Position numbers and translations under genes: made by a program
The notes under the pieces: model-generated
Told to the model about the DNA's origin: nothing
What the model saw: the letters and a program-made list of their open reading frames with translations, nothing else
Databases searched by the model: none
Shown here: positions 1-5,026 of the stretch, one piece after another
How the letters are laid out: each line of letters opens with the position of its first letter
How positions within the stretch are numbered: the stretch's first letter is position 1
Source of the DNA: Bacteroidota bacterium
GTDB taxonomy: Bacteria > Bacteroidota > Ignavibacteria > UBA10030 > UBA8401
DNA length: 5,474 nt
Reading direction: 5' to 3'
Assembly: GCA_030824295.1 (NCBI GenBank)
Contig: JAVBYA010000351.1
Span: 1 to 5,474 of the forward strand

Positions 1-270
1 CGCCCCCGCCATATCGTGGAACATCAATTCGGTGAATGTATATCGGAAATACTTGTCCATCGGCTGTTTCTCCAACAGCGATCGGGCATCCTCTTCCGAT
101 TCTGCCACCATGACGATCCAGACCCTGGACCGGTCTGCCGCCAGCGTATAACTGAGGAATTTCCGTTTCATCAGCAGATCGATCACCATGGCGCGCTGCG
201 ACGGGATGAGCGTGAAGAATTCCTGCGGCGGCGAGAATGGTAATCCGACTTCGACCATGAAAGTTTTCAT
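1..270 (-). CDS. Muconolactone-isomerase/YciI-like small protein (3' end cut by window)
   Basis: The frame opens with ATG at 270 and stays open for 90 codons to base 1, so the C-terminus is missing, probably only by a few residues because muconolactone isomerases are about 90-100 residues long. It starts MKTFMVEVGLPFSPP and continues with a helix around residues 20-34, a strand-rich middle (VWIVMVAESEEDA, about 55-67), the segment LLEKQPMDKYF (about 70-80) and a final strand TFTELMFHD. This order fits the ferredoxin-like dimeric alpha/beta-barrel fold of muconolactone delta-isomerase and YciI proteins. Those proteins rearrange or bind small products of aromatic ring cleavage, which suits a gene downstream of a ring-cleaving dioxygenase. 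A GAGGGA Shine-Dalgarno sits just upstream, overlapping the end of the pirin gene, which stops 7 bases before this start. The fold assignment is moderate. The substrate is unknown, and no catalytic residues can be named safely. Confidence 0.68.
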   Translation of the reverse strand, partial: MKTFMVEVGLPFSPPQEFFTLIPSQRAMVIDLLMKRKFLSYTLAADRSRVWIVMVAESEEDARSLLEKQPMDKYFRYTFTELMFHDMAGA

Positions 271-277
271 TGTTCCC

Positions 278-979
278 TCATCCGTTCATTGACACTTCGA
301 TAACGAGCAGCAGAGAACGCTCTGCTGTATGCACCATGATCTGTTCCTCGCCGGTAACGGCGACCGCATCACCCCGGCGGAGCATCTGTTGCTGTACGGC
401 CGCGACCCCGTTGATGACATACACGAACAATCCGACCGCACTGCCGTTCAGCGAGTACCCGATGTGCTTCCCTTCGTCGAACTGTCCCATCAGGACCGCA
501 GCGTGCTGACGGACCGTGAGGGATGCAGGGTTGTTCGGCGAGACCAGCTCGACCAGCGTGTCGGCATGCTCATGCAGATCGTACAATCCTTTTGTTTTGA
601 CCGGCGCTGTATTCAAACCGTCCGGCAGGAAACCGATCTGCAGTTTTTCCGTTTCCGTCTGACCGGCATTGAACTCCGCCTGATAGATCCCTTTCCCTGC
701 CGATACCACCTGCAGCGTGTTCTCCGGAAAATTGGAGTTTCCGCCGAAACTGTCCTGGTAACCCGCCGAACCCTTCAGCACGATATCCACCAATTCCATG
801 TTGCGGTGGAGTTTCATTCCGCTGTTGCCGCCGTTCACATTCAATGTGGAATGCGTCACCTGCACCAGGGCGCCGAAACCGAGGAACTTCTCCTGTTCGC
901 TGGCGAAGAAGGTGTCGGCCGAGGTTCCCCAGGGACCGGCGGTATTCTGCCGCTCTTCGGAACGATAGAGTGTCACCAT
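278..979 (-). CDS. Pirin-like bicupin protein with a degenerate metal site
   Basis: This 233-residue protein matches the pirin/YhhW family from its first residues (MVTLYRSEER) through the N-terminal cupin (about 30-125) and a divergent C-terminal cupin (about 135-230). Family members bind one metal in the N-terminal cupin through two His of an HxH motif plus a His and a Glu. Some have quercetin 2,3-dioxygenase activity; others act as redox-sensitive regulators. Here the first motif reads MKLHRNMEL and the second GIYQAEFNAG, so the expected ligands at 56, 58, 100 and 102 are Lys, His, Gln and Glu. Only two of four survive, which makes normal Fe or Ni binding doubtful. The chosen start is ATG at 979, which overlaps the hydrolase stop as TGATG. 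A GTG three bases earlier (982) would add one residue and cannot be excluded. Family membership is clear; the function of this variant is not. Confidence 0.82.
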   Translation of the reverse strand: MVTLYRSEERQNTAGPWGTSADTFFASEQEKFLGFGALVQVTHSTLNVNGGNSGMKLHRNMELVDIVLKGSAGYQDSFGGNSNFPENTLQVVSAGKGIYQAEFNAGQTETEKLQIGFLPDGLNTAPVKTKGLYDLHEHADTLVELVSPNNPASLTVRQHAAVLMGQFDEGKHIGYSLNGSAVGLFVYVINGVAAVQQQMLRRGDAVAVTGEEQIMVHTAERSLLLVIEVSMNG

Positions 980-1647
980 CACGTACCTGCGGTCGTTCTG
1001 ATCACATCGCTCACGAACGCGATCTCATCATCGTTCACCGTGTGGTCCATGTCGGGATAAAGCCGCATGGTCACCTTAGCATTCATCGCCGCAAAGATCT
1101 CTGCACTTTCTTTCACGCGTTCCTTCGGGATATGGAAATCGACATCGCTGCATCCAAGGAACACCGTTGTCCCTTCCAATGTGCCGGAGTAATTCCGCTG
1201 CATTCCCGGAGGGCCGATCAGCCCTCCGCTCAGAGCGAAAAGAGCCCCTATCTGTCGGGCATTCCGTGCGGTCCATTCGAGCGATAAGGATGCTCCCTGT
1301 GAAAAACCCAGAAGCATGATCTTTCGTTCCGGCACTCCGGCGGCTTTCAAATGCTCCACGATCTCCGTCACTCTGTTCAATGCGGCAGTCAGCCACGGTT
1401 CGTTCTGTTCCAGAGGCACGAGAAAACTGTAGGGATACCAGATATTCCCGGTCGCCTGCGGAGCAATATACGATATTCCTTCCTTGGGAAGATATGAGGC
1501 AAGCTCCAGGATGCTGCCGGCGGTCGCACCGCGTCCGTGCAGCATGATCACAACAGCCCGCGCCATTGCAAGCTCCTCACCTGTCGACTTCACTGCCGGA
1601 TCATGATGCAGTGCGCCCGGCGCGGCCGGTACAATAAGAGTTCTCAT
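979..1647 (-). CDS. Phospholipase/carboxylesterase-family alpha/beta hydrolase (MhqD-like)
   Basis: This 222-residue serine hydrolase belongs to the COG0400 phospholipase/carboxylesterase group and is close to the usual family length. Visible parts are the oxyanion loop LHGRG (36-40), the nucleophile elbow GFSQG with catalytic Ser116, the acid in SDVDFHIP (most likely Asp170, with Asp168 as alternative) and His202 in DMDHTVND. No signal peptide is seen, so it should be cytosolic. B. subtilis MhqD is of this family and is induced together with a ring-cleaving dioxygenase by quinones, an arrangement that recurs here. It may hydrolyse ring-cleavage products or esters, but the substrate is not known. 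The start at 1647 overlaps the dioxygenase stop as ATGA. A later in-frame ATG at 1566 would remove the leader before the first beta strand, so it is less likely. Only a weak GGTG lies upstream, consistent with translational coupling. Confidence 0.88.
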   Translation of the reverse strand: MRTLIVPAAPGALHHDPAVKSTGEELAMARAVVIMLHGRGATAGSILELASYLPKEGISYIAPQATGNIWYPYSFLVPLEQNEPWLTAALNRVTEIVEHLKAAGVPERKIMLLGFSQGASLSLEWTARNARQIGALFALSGGLIGPPGMQRNYSGTLEGTTVFLGCSDVDFHIPKERVKESAEIFAAMNAKVTMRLYPDMDHTVNDDEIAFVSDVIRTTAGT

Positions 1648-2603
1648 ACATTCACCGGCGGTTGTGGGAGTTGGATCGGCGGCAGCAAACGTTCGATGGC
1701 GCTCCTGTGCGGTTCATACCACGGCGGCAGAACCAGCGCACTTCCAAGCTTTTCCAGCGGTTCATCCACCGTGAATCCCGGATTATCCGTCGCGATCTCA
1801 TAAAGGATCCCGCCCGGTTCATGGAAATAGATGGAATGGAAATAGAACCGGTCGATGATCTCCGTCGGTGCCAGACCATGCCGGGAGACCGTGGAGCGCC
1901 AATGCTCTTCCGACGCATCATCGGTGACACGCCAGGCGATGTGATGCACCGACCCGGCGGATTGCCGCGCACGCGGCAGCGCTGGATCGATGAACAGATC
2001 GATGGCCGCGGCATGTTCCTCCACGCCGATCATATAGCGGTGACGATTCCCTTCCTGAGCGATGAAGACCGCACCGAGGATGTCCTGCAGGACCGCCACC
2101 GATGGTGCCGCATCCGCAAGGTTCATCGTTACTCCGTGGAATGCCTTCACAGCGTGTTCCACCGGGACAGGGCCGTGCTTCCACGGTGCACGAAGCGATT
2201 GGCGTTCCGTGAACACCAGTTCGATCAACAACCCGTCCGGATCGGGGAAAGCGATCACTGTCTCACCGAACCGTTCATGCGGTCCGTCCGCCGCAATGCC
2301 CAGTGAACTCAATCGCTCCAACCAATAGGACAGGGATGCCGGCGGAACAGCGAATGCAACACGGGAGACCTCTCCGTGTCCGCGCGTGCCGCGCGCTGCC
2401 CTGCCGAACGGAAAGAAGGTCATGGCGGTTCCGGGACTCCCGATTTCATCTCCATAGTACAGATGGTAGACATCCGGCGCATCCTGATTGATGGAGCGTT
2501 TGACGAGGCGAAGCCCAAGAACGGAAACGTAGAAATCCACGTTGCGCTGGGCATCACTGGCCATCGCGGTGATATGATGGATACCGATGATCGGATGTGT
2601 CAT
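1644..2603 (-). CDS. Ring-cleaving dioxygenase, VOC/glyoxalase superfamily (MhqO/PcpA-like)
   Basis: This 319-residue protein has two vicinal-oxygen-chelate modules, about 5-135 and 150-280, followed by a short C-terminal tail. The expected Fe(II) ligands are present: His10 in GIHHITAM, His221 in SVHHIAWRV and Glu269 in GGILYEIATDNPGF. The neighbouring His9 and His220, Arg252 (DRFYFHS) and Tyr259 (SIYFHEP) sit where PcpA, the hydroquinone 1,2-dioxygenase, has its active-site residues. The protein should therefore open the ring of hydroquinone- or catechol-like substrates with O2 in the cytosol, as proposed for MhqO and MhqE of B. subtilis. The ATG at 2603 is preferred: it has an AGAGGA Shine-Dalgarno seven bases upstream, the family motif starts nine residues later, and it forms an ATGA overlap with the [Fe-S] gene. 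The frame stays open upstream to 2765, but that part is the [Fe-S] gene in another frame. The family is certain; the substrate is inferred. Confidence 0.92.
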   Translation of the reverse strand: MTHPIIGIHHITAMASDAQRNVDFYVSVLGLRLVKRSINQDAPDVYHLYYGDEIGSPGTAMTFFPFGRAARGTRGHGEVSRVAFAVPPASLSYWLERLSSLGIAADGPHERFGETVIAFPDPDGLLIELVFTERQSLRAPWKHGPVPVEHAVKAFHGVTMNLADAAPSVAVLQDILGAVFIAQEGNRHRYMIGVEEHAAAIDLFIDPALPRARQSAGSVHHIAWRVTDDASEEHWRSTVSRHGLAPTEIIDRFYFHSIYFHEPGGILYEIATDNPGFTVDEPLEKLGSALVLPPWYEPHRSAIERLLPPIQLPQPPVNV

Positions 2604-2827
2604 TGTTCGTTCCTCTGTTCTTCCCACCTCAACGCTCCCGAAGGGCACCCTTCCACCACGCGCACGATCTCCTCCGTTGCAGCGCCATCCATCGTGATCC
2701 AAGGAGTTTGACGGGGACGGAAGACCGCTGAGAGGTTCCGCGCACAATGACCGGAATGGATGCACCGTTCCGGGGTCCAGTGGATCGTACCGTCCTTGTT
2801 CGAGTATTTTTTGTTGAAGGTGGCCAT
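2600..2827 (-). CDS. [Fe-S] mono-cluster protein (divergent 4Fe-4S, Fer4_19/YjdI type)
   Basis: This 75-residue protein has the signature of the divergent mono-cluster ferredoxin-like family. It starts MATFNKKYSNKDG, then has IHWTPERCIHSGHC (15-28), an AVFRPRQTPWI segment (34-44) and a terminal CPSGALRW (61-68). The three cysteines are 22, 28 and 61. His24 is in the conserved CxHSGxC stretch also present in E. coli YjdI and might be a fourth ligand, giving a 3Cys-1His site; that is inference. The small size and lack of a signal peptide suggest a cytosolic electron carrier or cluster-based sensor. The start at 2827 lies seven bases after the FMN-reductase stop, behind GGGAAGGA. An upstream in-frame ATG at 2872 would add a basic extension lying inside the reductase gene. 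Its stop overlaps the dioxygenase start as ATGA, so the two proteins are probably made in step. Confidence 0.88.
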   Translation of the reverse strand: MATFNKKYSNKDGTIHWTPERCIHSGHCARNLSAVFRPRQTPWITMDGAATEEIVRVVEGCPSGALRWEEQRNEQ

Positions 2828-2834
2828 TCTTTTT

Positions 2835-3401
2835 TTAGTCCTTCCCTTGGACTGCAAGGTCGTACAATGCATTCATCTGCTGACGGATCAATTCGATGGT
2901 CCGCTCATCCGTCAATCGCCCTTCCGCATCGAATTTCGACGAGGATTGCGAGACGAATACTTCCGGTTTGTTCACCGGCCGCATATTATTGAACAGGAAC
3001 ACCTGACGGAGATGCATTTGCATGCGTACTGTTCCCAGCGGTCCGGGCGATGCACCCATGATCGCGACCGGTTTATTCTGCAGCGGAGAGATCTTCCCGC
3101 GGGACGCCCAGTCCAGCGCATTTTTTAACACACCGGGTATGGAATAATTGTATTCCGGCGATGCGATCACGATCGCATCCGCTTCGCGCAGCTGCTGCCG
3201 GAACAGCTCCACTGCCGCGACCGGACCATTCGCCTCAAGGTCTGAATTGAACAGCGGCAGATCACCGATACCGGCCTGAGAGTATGCAACACCCTCCGGA
3301 ACCAACGACCGCACTGCCGTAAGCAGTGCGGTGTTGGTGGAGCCGTTACGGAGACTGCCGGAGATACCAACAAAACGTATGGAATATGGCGTTTTGTCCA
3401 T
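2835..3401 (-). CDS. NADPH-dependent FMN reductase / quinone- or azoreductase-like flavoprotein
   Basis: This 188-residue flavodoxin-fold protein is of the NADPH-dependent FMN reductase family (PF03358), at full family length. The phosphate-binding loop is GISGSLRNGSTN (12-23). The second flavin-contacting motif is SPEYNYSIPG (81-90), followed by LKNALDWAS. A third loop, GASPGPLGT (116-124), lies near the isoalloxazine ring. Relatives such as ChrR, YieF and bacterial azoreductases pass two electrons from NAD(P)H via FMN to quinones, azo dyes or chromate, avoiding semiquinones. In this operon the natural role would be quinone to hydroquinone, the form that the downstream ring-cleaving dioxygenase could use. 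The ATG at 3401 overlaps the preceding YceI stop (TAATG). An ATG 33 codons upstream is rejected because that stretch is YceI coding sequence. No signal peptide is seen, so it should be cytosolic. Confidence 0.92.
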   Translation of the reverse strand: MDKTPYSIRFVGISGSLRNGSTNTALLTAVRSLVPEGVAYSQAGIGDLPLFNSDLEANGPVAAVELFRQQLREADAIVIASPEYNYSIPGVLKNALDWASRGKISPLQNKPVAIMGASPGPLGTVRMQMHLRQVFLFNNMRPVNKPEVFVSQSSSKFDAEGRLTDERTIELIRQQMNALYDLAVQGKD

Positions 3402-3958
3402 TATTTGGCCTGATTCAGTTCGATATTCAACGTCAGTTCGATCTCTTCTCCGACGAGGAATCCGCCTGCTTCCAAAGCCGCATTCCACATCAACCCCCAT
3501 TCCTTGCGGTTCAGTGTCGTTGATCCTTTGAACGCGGCAACGATCTGTCCCCAGGGATTGACCATTTGACCTTTGTATTTCGATTCCAGAACAACGGACT
3601 TGGTCACGCCCCGCATGGTGAGATCGCCGGAAATGGAGAGTTTCCCGTTCCCTTTATTCTCCACGGCGGTGCTCTTGAATGTCAGTACCGGATGGTTCTC
3701 TGTATCGAAGAAATCCGCGCTGCGCAGGTGGTTATCACGGTCGTTGTTCTCCGTGTTGATGCTCTTCGCATTGATGGTCACTTCGATCTGTGCATCGCTG
3801 AAATCCTCCTTCGATGCAGTGACCGTACCCTGGAATTCCTTGAAGGTACCGGTCACTTCGGAGATGACCATGTGCGAAACAGTGAAATTGATGTTGGTGT
3901 GTGCTGTGTCGATCACCCACGCACTGTTCACGTTGACTGAATCTGATGTATTGGACAT
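3401..3958 (-). CDS. YceI-family lipid/quinone-binding-type protein, cytoplasmic copy
   Basis: This 185-residue protein is a complete YceI domain (about 13-183), a lipocalin-like beta barrel. Structurally studied family members bind polyisoprenoid molecules in the central tunnel. Conserved blocks include WVIDTAHTNINFTVSH (14-29), the DRDNHLRSADFF segment (73-84), GDLTMRGVTK (111-120) and LEAGGFLVGEE (162-172). Most YceI proteins are secreted, but this copy starts MSNTSDSVNVNSAW with no hydrophobic leader. The start cannot move upstream to gain one: an in-frame TAG lies at 3973-3971, four codons before the ATG, and AGGAAG sits eight bases ahead of it. By hand alignment it is more than half identical to the secreted copy just upstream. 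Its stop overlaps the FMN-reductase start. It may hold or ferry isoprenoid quinones in the cytosol; that role is inferred. Confidence 0.92.
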   Translation of the reverse strand: MSNTSDSVNVNSAWVIDTAHTNINFTVSHMVISEVTGTFKEFQGTVTASKEDFSDAQIEVTINAKSINTENNDRDNHLRSADFFDTENHPVLTFKSTAVENKGNGKLSISGDLTMRGVTKSVVLESKYKGQMVNPWGQIVAAFKGSTTLNRKEWGLMWNAALEAGGFLVGEEIELTLNIELNQAK

Positions 3959-3965
3959 GGTCTTT

Positions 3966-3987
3966 GCTTCCTATGATTGATGGTATT
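3966..3987 (-). repeat. Leader of the second YceI gene, similar to the leader of the first
   Basis: On the minus strand this reads AATACCATCAATCATAGGAA and closely resembles AATACCAATCAATAAAGGAT at 4600-4581, before the other YceI gene. The two differ by small indels and a few substitutions. This suggests that the tandem duplication included the ribosome-binding region. The match is short and could be partly chance. Confidence 0.45.
3967..3972 (-). promoter_or_regulatory. Ribosome binding site of the cytoplasmic YceI gene
   Basis: AGGAAG lies eight bases before the ATG at 3958. It overlaps an in-frame TAG (3973-3971), so translation must start downstream of it. This fixes the short, signal-less N-terminus. 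Confidence 0.75.
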
Positions 3988-3989
3988 CT

Positions 3990-4574
3990 TTATCCCTGGA
4001 TGAATTCTACGTTGAATGTCAGATCGACATTCTCGCCGACGAGTAAACCGCCTGCTTCCAAACCTTTGTTCCACTTCAGACCCCATGCGGTCCGGTCGAT
4101 GGTGGTGCTGGATTTGAAGATCGCGACCACTTTGCCCCACGGATTCTTGGTCTTCCCTTTCAACTGCGCATCCAGTACCACCGGTTTCGTCACGCCGCGC
4201 ATCGTCAGATCGCCGGTGATCTTGTATTTGCCTTCTGCAACCTTCTCTACCTTTGTGCTTTTGAATGTGACGATGCTGTCGACGCCGGCATTGAAGAAAT
4301 CCGGACTTTTCAAATGACCGTCACGGTTCGGTTCGTCCGTATCGACGCTGCCCGCTTTGATCGCAATATGCACTTTCATATCGGAGAAATCCTCTTTGCT
4401 GCTTTCGATCGTGCCGGTGAAATCCTTGAATTTTCCGGTCACTTCGGAAACCACGAGATGGGCAACAGTGAAATTGATGTTACTATGGGATTTTTCAACG
4501 ACCCATTTCGTTTGTCCGATGGACAGTGAGGCAAGCAGCAGCATGGCGGAAAGAAGCATTCCAGTTCGTTTCAT
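3990..4574 (-). CDS. YceI-family protein, secreted (periplasmic) copy
   Basis: This 194-residue protein has a Sec signal peptide: basic MKRTG, a hydrophobic core MLLSAMLLLASLS and a likely cleavage near SIG/Q (about residue 20). There is no lipobox cysteine, so it should be soluble in the periplasm. The mature part is one YceI domain with WVVEKSHSNINFTVAH (24-39), NRDGHLKSPDFF (83-94), GDLTMRGVTK (121-130) and LEAGGLLVGEN (172-182). YceI proteins are lipocalin-like barrels that bind isoprenoid lipids or quinone-like molecules. Many are induced by stress. AAGGA lies seven bases before the ATG. The gap from the DoxX gene is 56 bases, the longest in the operon, and no convincing promoter or hairpin was seen there. 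The gene is the paralogue of its downstream neighbour, and the pair shares exact DNA runs of up to 18 bases. Confidence 0.93.
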   Translation of the reverse strand: MKRTGMLLSAMLLLASLSIGQTKWVVEKSHSNINFTVAHLVVSEVTGKFKDFTGTIESSKEDFSDMKVHIAIKAGSVDTDEPNRDGHLKSPDFFNAGVDSIVTFKSTKVEKVAEGKYKITGDLTMRGVTKPVVLDAQLKGKTKNPWGKVVAIFKSSTTIDRTAWGLKWNKGLEAGGLLVGENVDLTFNVEFIQG

Positions 4575-4579
4575 GGTGA

Positions 4580-4600
4580 GATCCTTTATTGATTGGTATT
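4580..4600 (-). repeat. Leader of the first YceI gene, similar to the leader of the second
   Basis: This is the partner of 3966-3987. The shared core on the minus strand is AATACCA(A)TCAAT followed by an AGGA-type ribosome binding site. It supports duplication of gene plus leader. Confidence 0.45.
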
Positions 4601-4630
4601 GAGGTGAGTGGATTGTGTTGAATTCGATTG

Positions 4631-5014
4631 TTACGATGATCGTTTTTCCGACAGCATGCCGAGGTACATGAACGCACCGCCGAGTAAGCCCAGGTCCTTG
4701 AAGAATCCGGACATTGCCATTTGCTGCATCATGGGATCGGGATTCATCAGTCCGGGGGCCTGCACCATGGCGATCGTAGCGATGAGGAACACCGAGATTC
4801 CAATGAGTGCTTCTTTCGCCAATTTATTGATGATGAGACTGATACCGCCGGCAATGAGTCCGATGCCGGTGAGATATACCCACAGGACTCCTCCGGGCAG
4901 GTACGACGGGATCATCATAGCCATGTTCTGACCGGCAGCCATGTGAAGAAGACCGAACACAAGGAATGGTAACGCGAACAGCACTCTGGCAACAACGGTG
5001 GTGAGGATCTTCAT
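4631..5014 (-). CDS. DoxX-family integral membrane protein (MhqP-like)
   Basis: This 127-residue protein has four hydrophobic helices, at about 4-26, 42-62, 68-86 and 104-121. It shows the DoxX-type features of ARVLFALPFLVFGLLHM in helix 1, a Gly-rich second helix (LTGIGLIAGGISL) and FFKDLGLLGGAFMYLG at the end. The loop between helices 3 and 4 is Met- and Pro-rich (GLMNPDPMMQQMAM). DoxX proteins are small inner-membrane proteins of poorly defined biochemistry, often tied to redox, thiol or quinone stress. B. subtilis MhqP, controlled by the MarR repressor MhqR, is one of them, and here the gene directly follows a MarR regulator. An AGGAG Shine-Dalgarno at 5026-5022 stands seven bases before the ATG and includes part of the regulator's stop codon. 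The role may be membrane-side quinone handling or an oxidoreductase subunit; that is inferred. Confidence 0.87.
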   Translation of the reverse strand: MKILTTVVARVLFALPFLVFGLLHMAAGQNMAMMIPSYLPGGVLWVYLTGIGLIAGGISLIINKLAKEALIGISVFLIATIAMVQAPGLMNPDPMMQQMAMSGFFKDLGLLGGAFMYLGMLSEKRSS

Positions 5015-5021
5015 GGAACAG

Positions 5022-5026
5022 CTCCT
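5022..5026 (-). promoter_or_regulatory. Ribosome binding site of the DoxX gene, overlapping the MarR stop codon
   Basis: AGGAG on the minus strand lies seven bases before the ATG at 5014. Its first two bases are the last two of the MarR TAG stop (5027-5025). Ribosomes ending MarR synthesis are therefore delivered to the DoxX start, which favours coupled expression. Confidence 0.7.

Noticed and set aside
329..1060. Long plus-strand open frame of 243 codons opposite the pirin and hydrolase genes.
   Set aside because: It lies antisense to two genes with clear family motifs. Its product is rich in His and Arg with no recognisable domain, and it has no place in the one-direction operon.
1662..2306. 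Plus-strand open frame of 214 codons opposite the dioxygenase.
   Set aside because: Antisense to a well-supported VOC gene. The translation is Arg- and Asp-rich and matches no family I recognise.
2604..2765. Possible N-terminal extension of the dioxygenase to an ATG at 2765.
   Set aside because: The extra 54 residues are low in domain character and are the [Fe-S] gene read in another frame. The ATG at 2603 has a good ribosome binding site and the family start.
3402..3500. Possible N-terminal extension of the FMN reductase to an ATG at 3500.
   Set aside because: The 33 extra residues are Arg-rich and overlap the conserved C-terminal YceI coding region. The flavodoxin fold starts right after the ATG at 3401.
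3573..3980. Plus-strand open frame of 135 codons with some hydrophobic stretches, opposite the cytoplasmic YceI gene.
   Set aside because: It is antisense to a conserved YceI domain. A similar shadow opposite the other YceI copy (3946-4317) arises simply because the two genes are paralogues.
4575..4630. Internal promoter or terminator in the 56-base gap between the DoxX and first YceI genes.
   Set aside because: I saw no convincing -35/-10 pair and no hairpin followed by a T-run. The GAATTC palindrome there is too short to mean anything.
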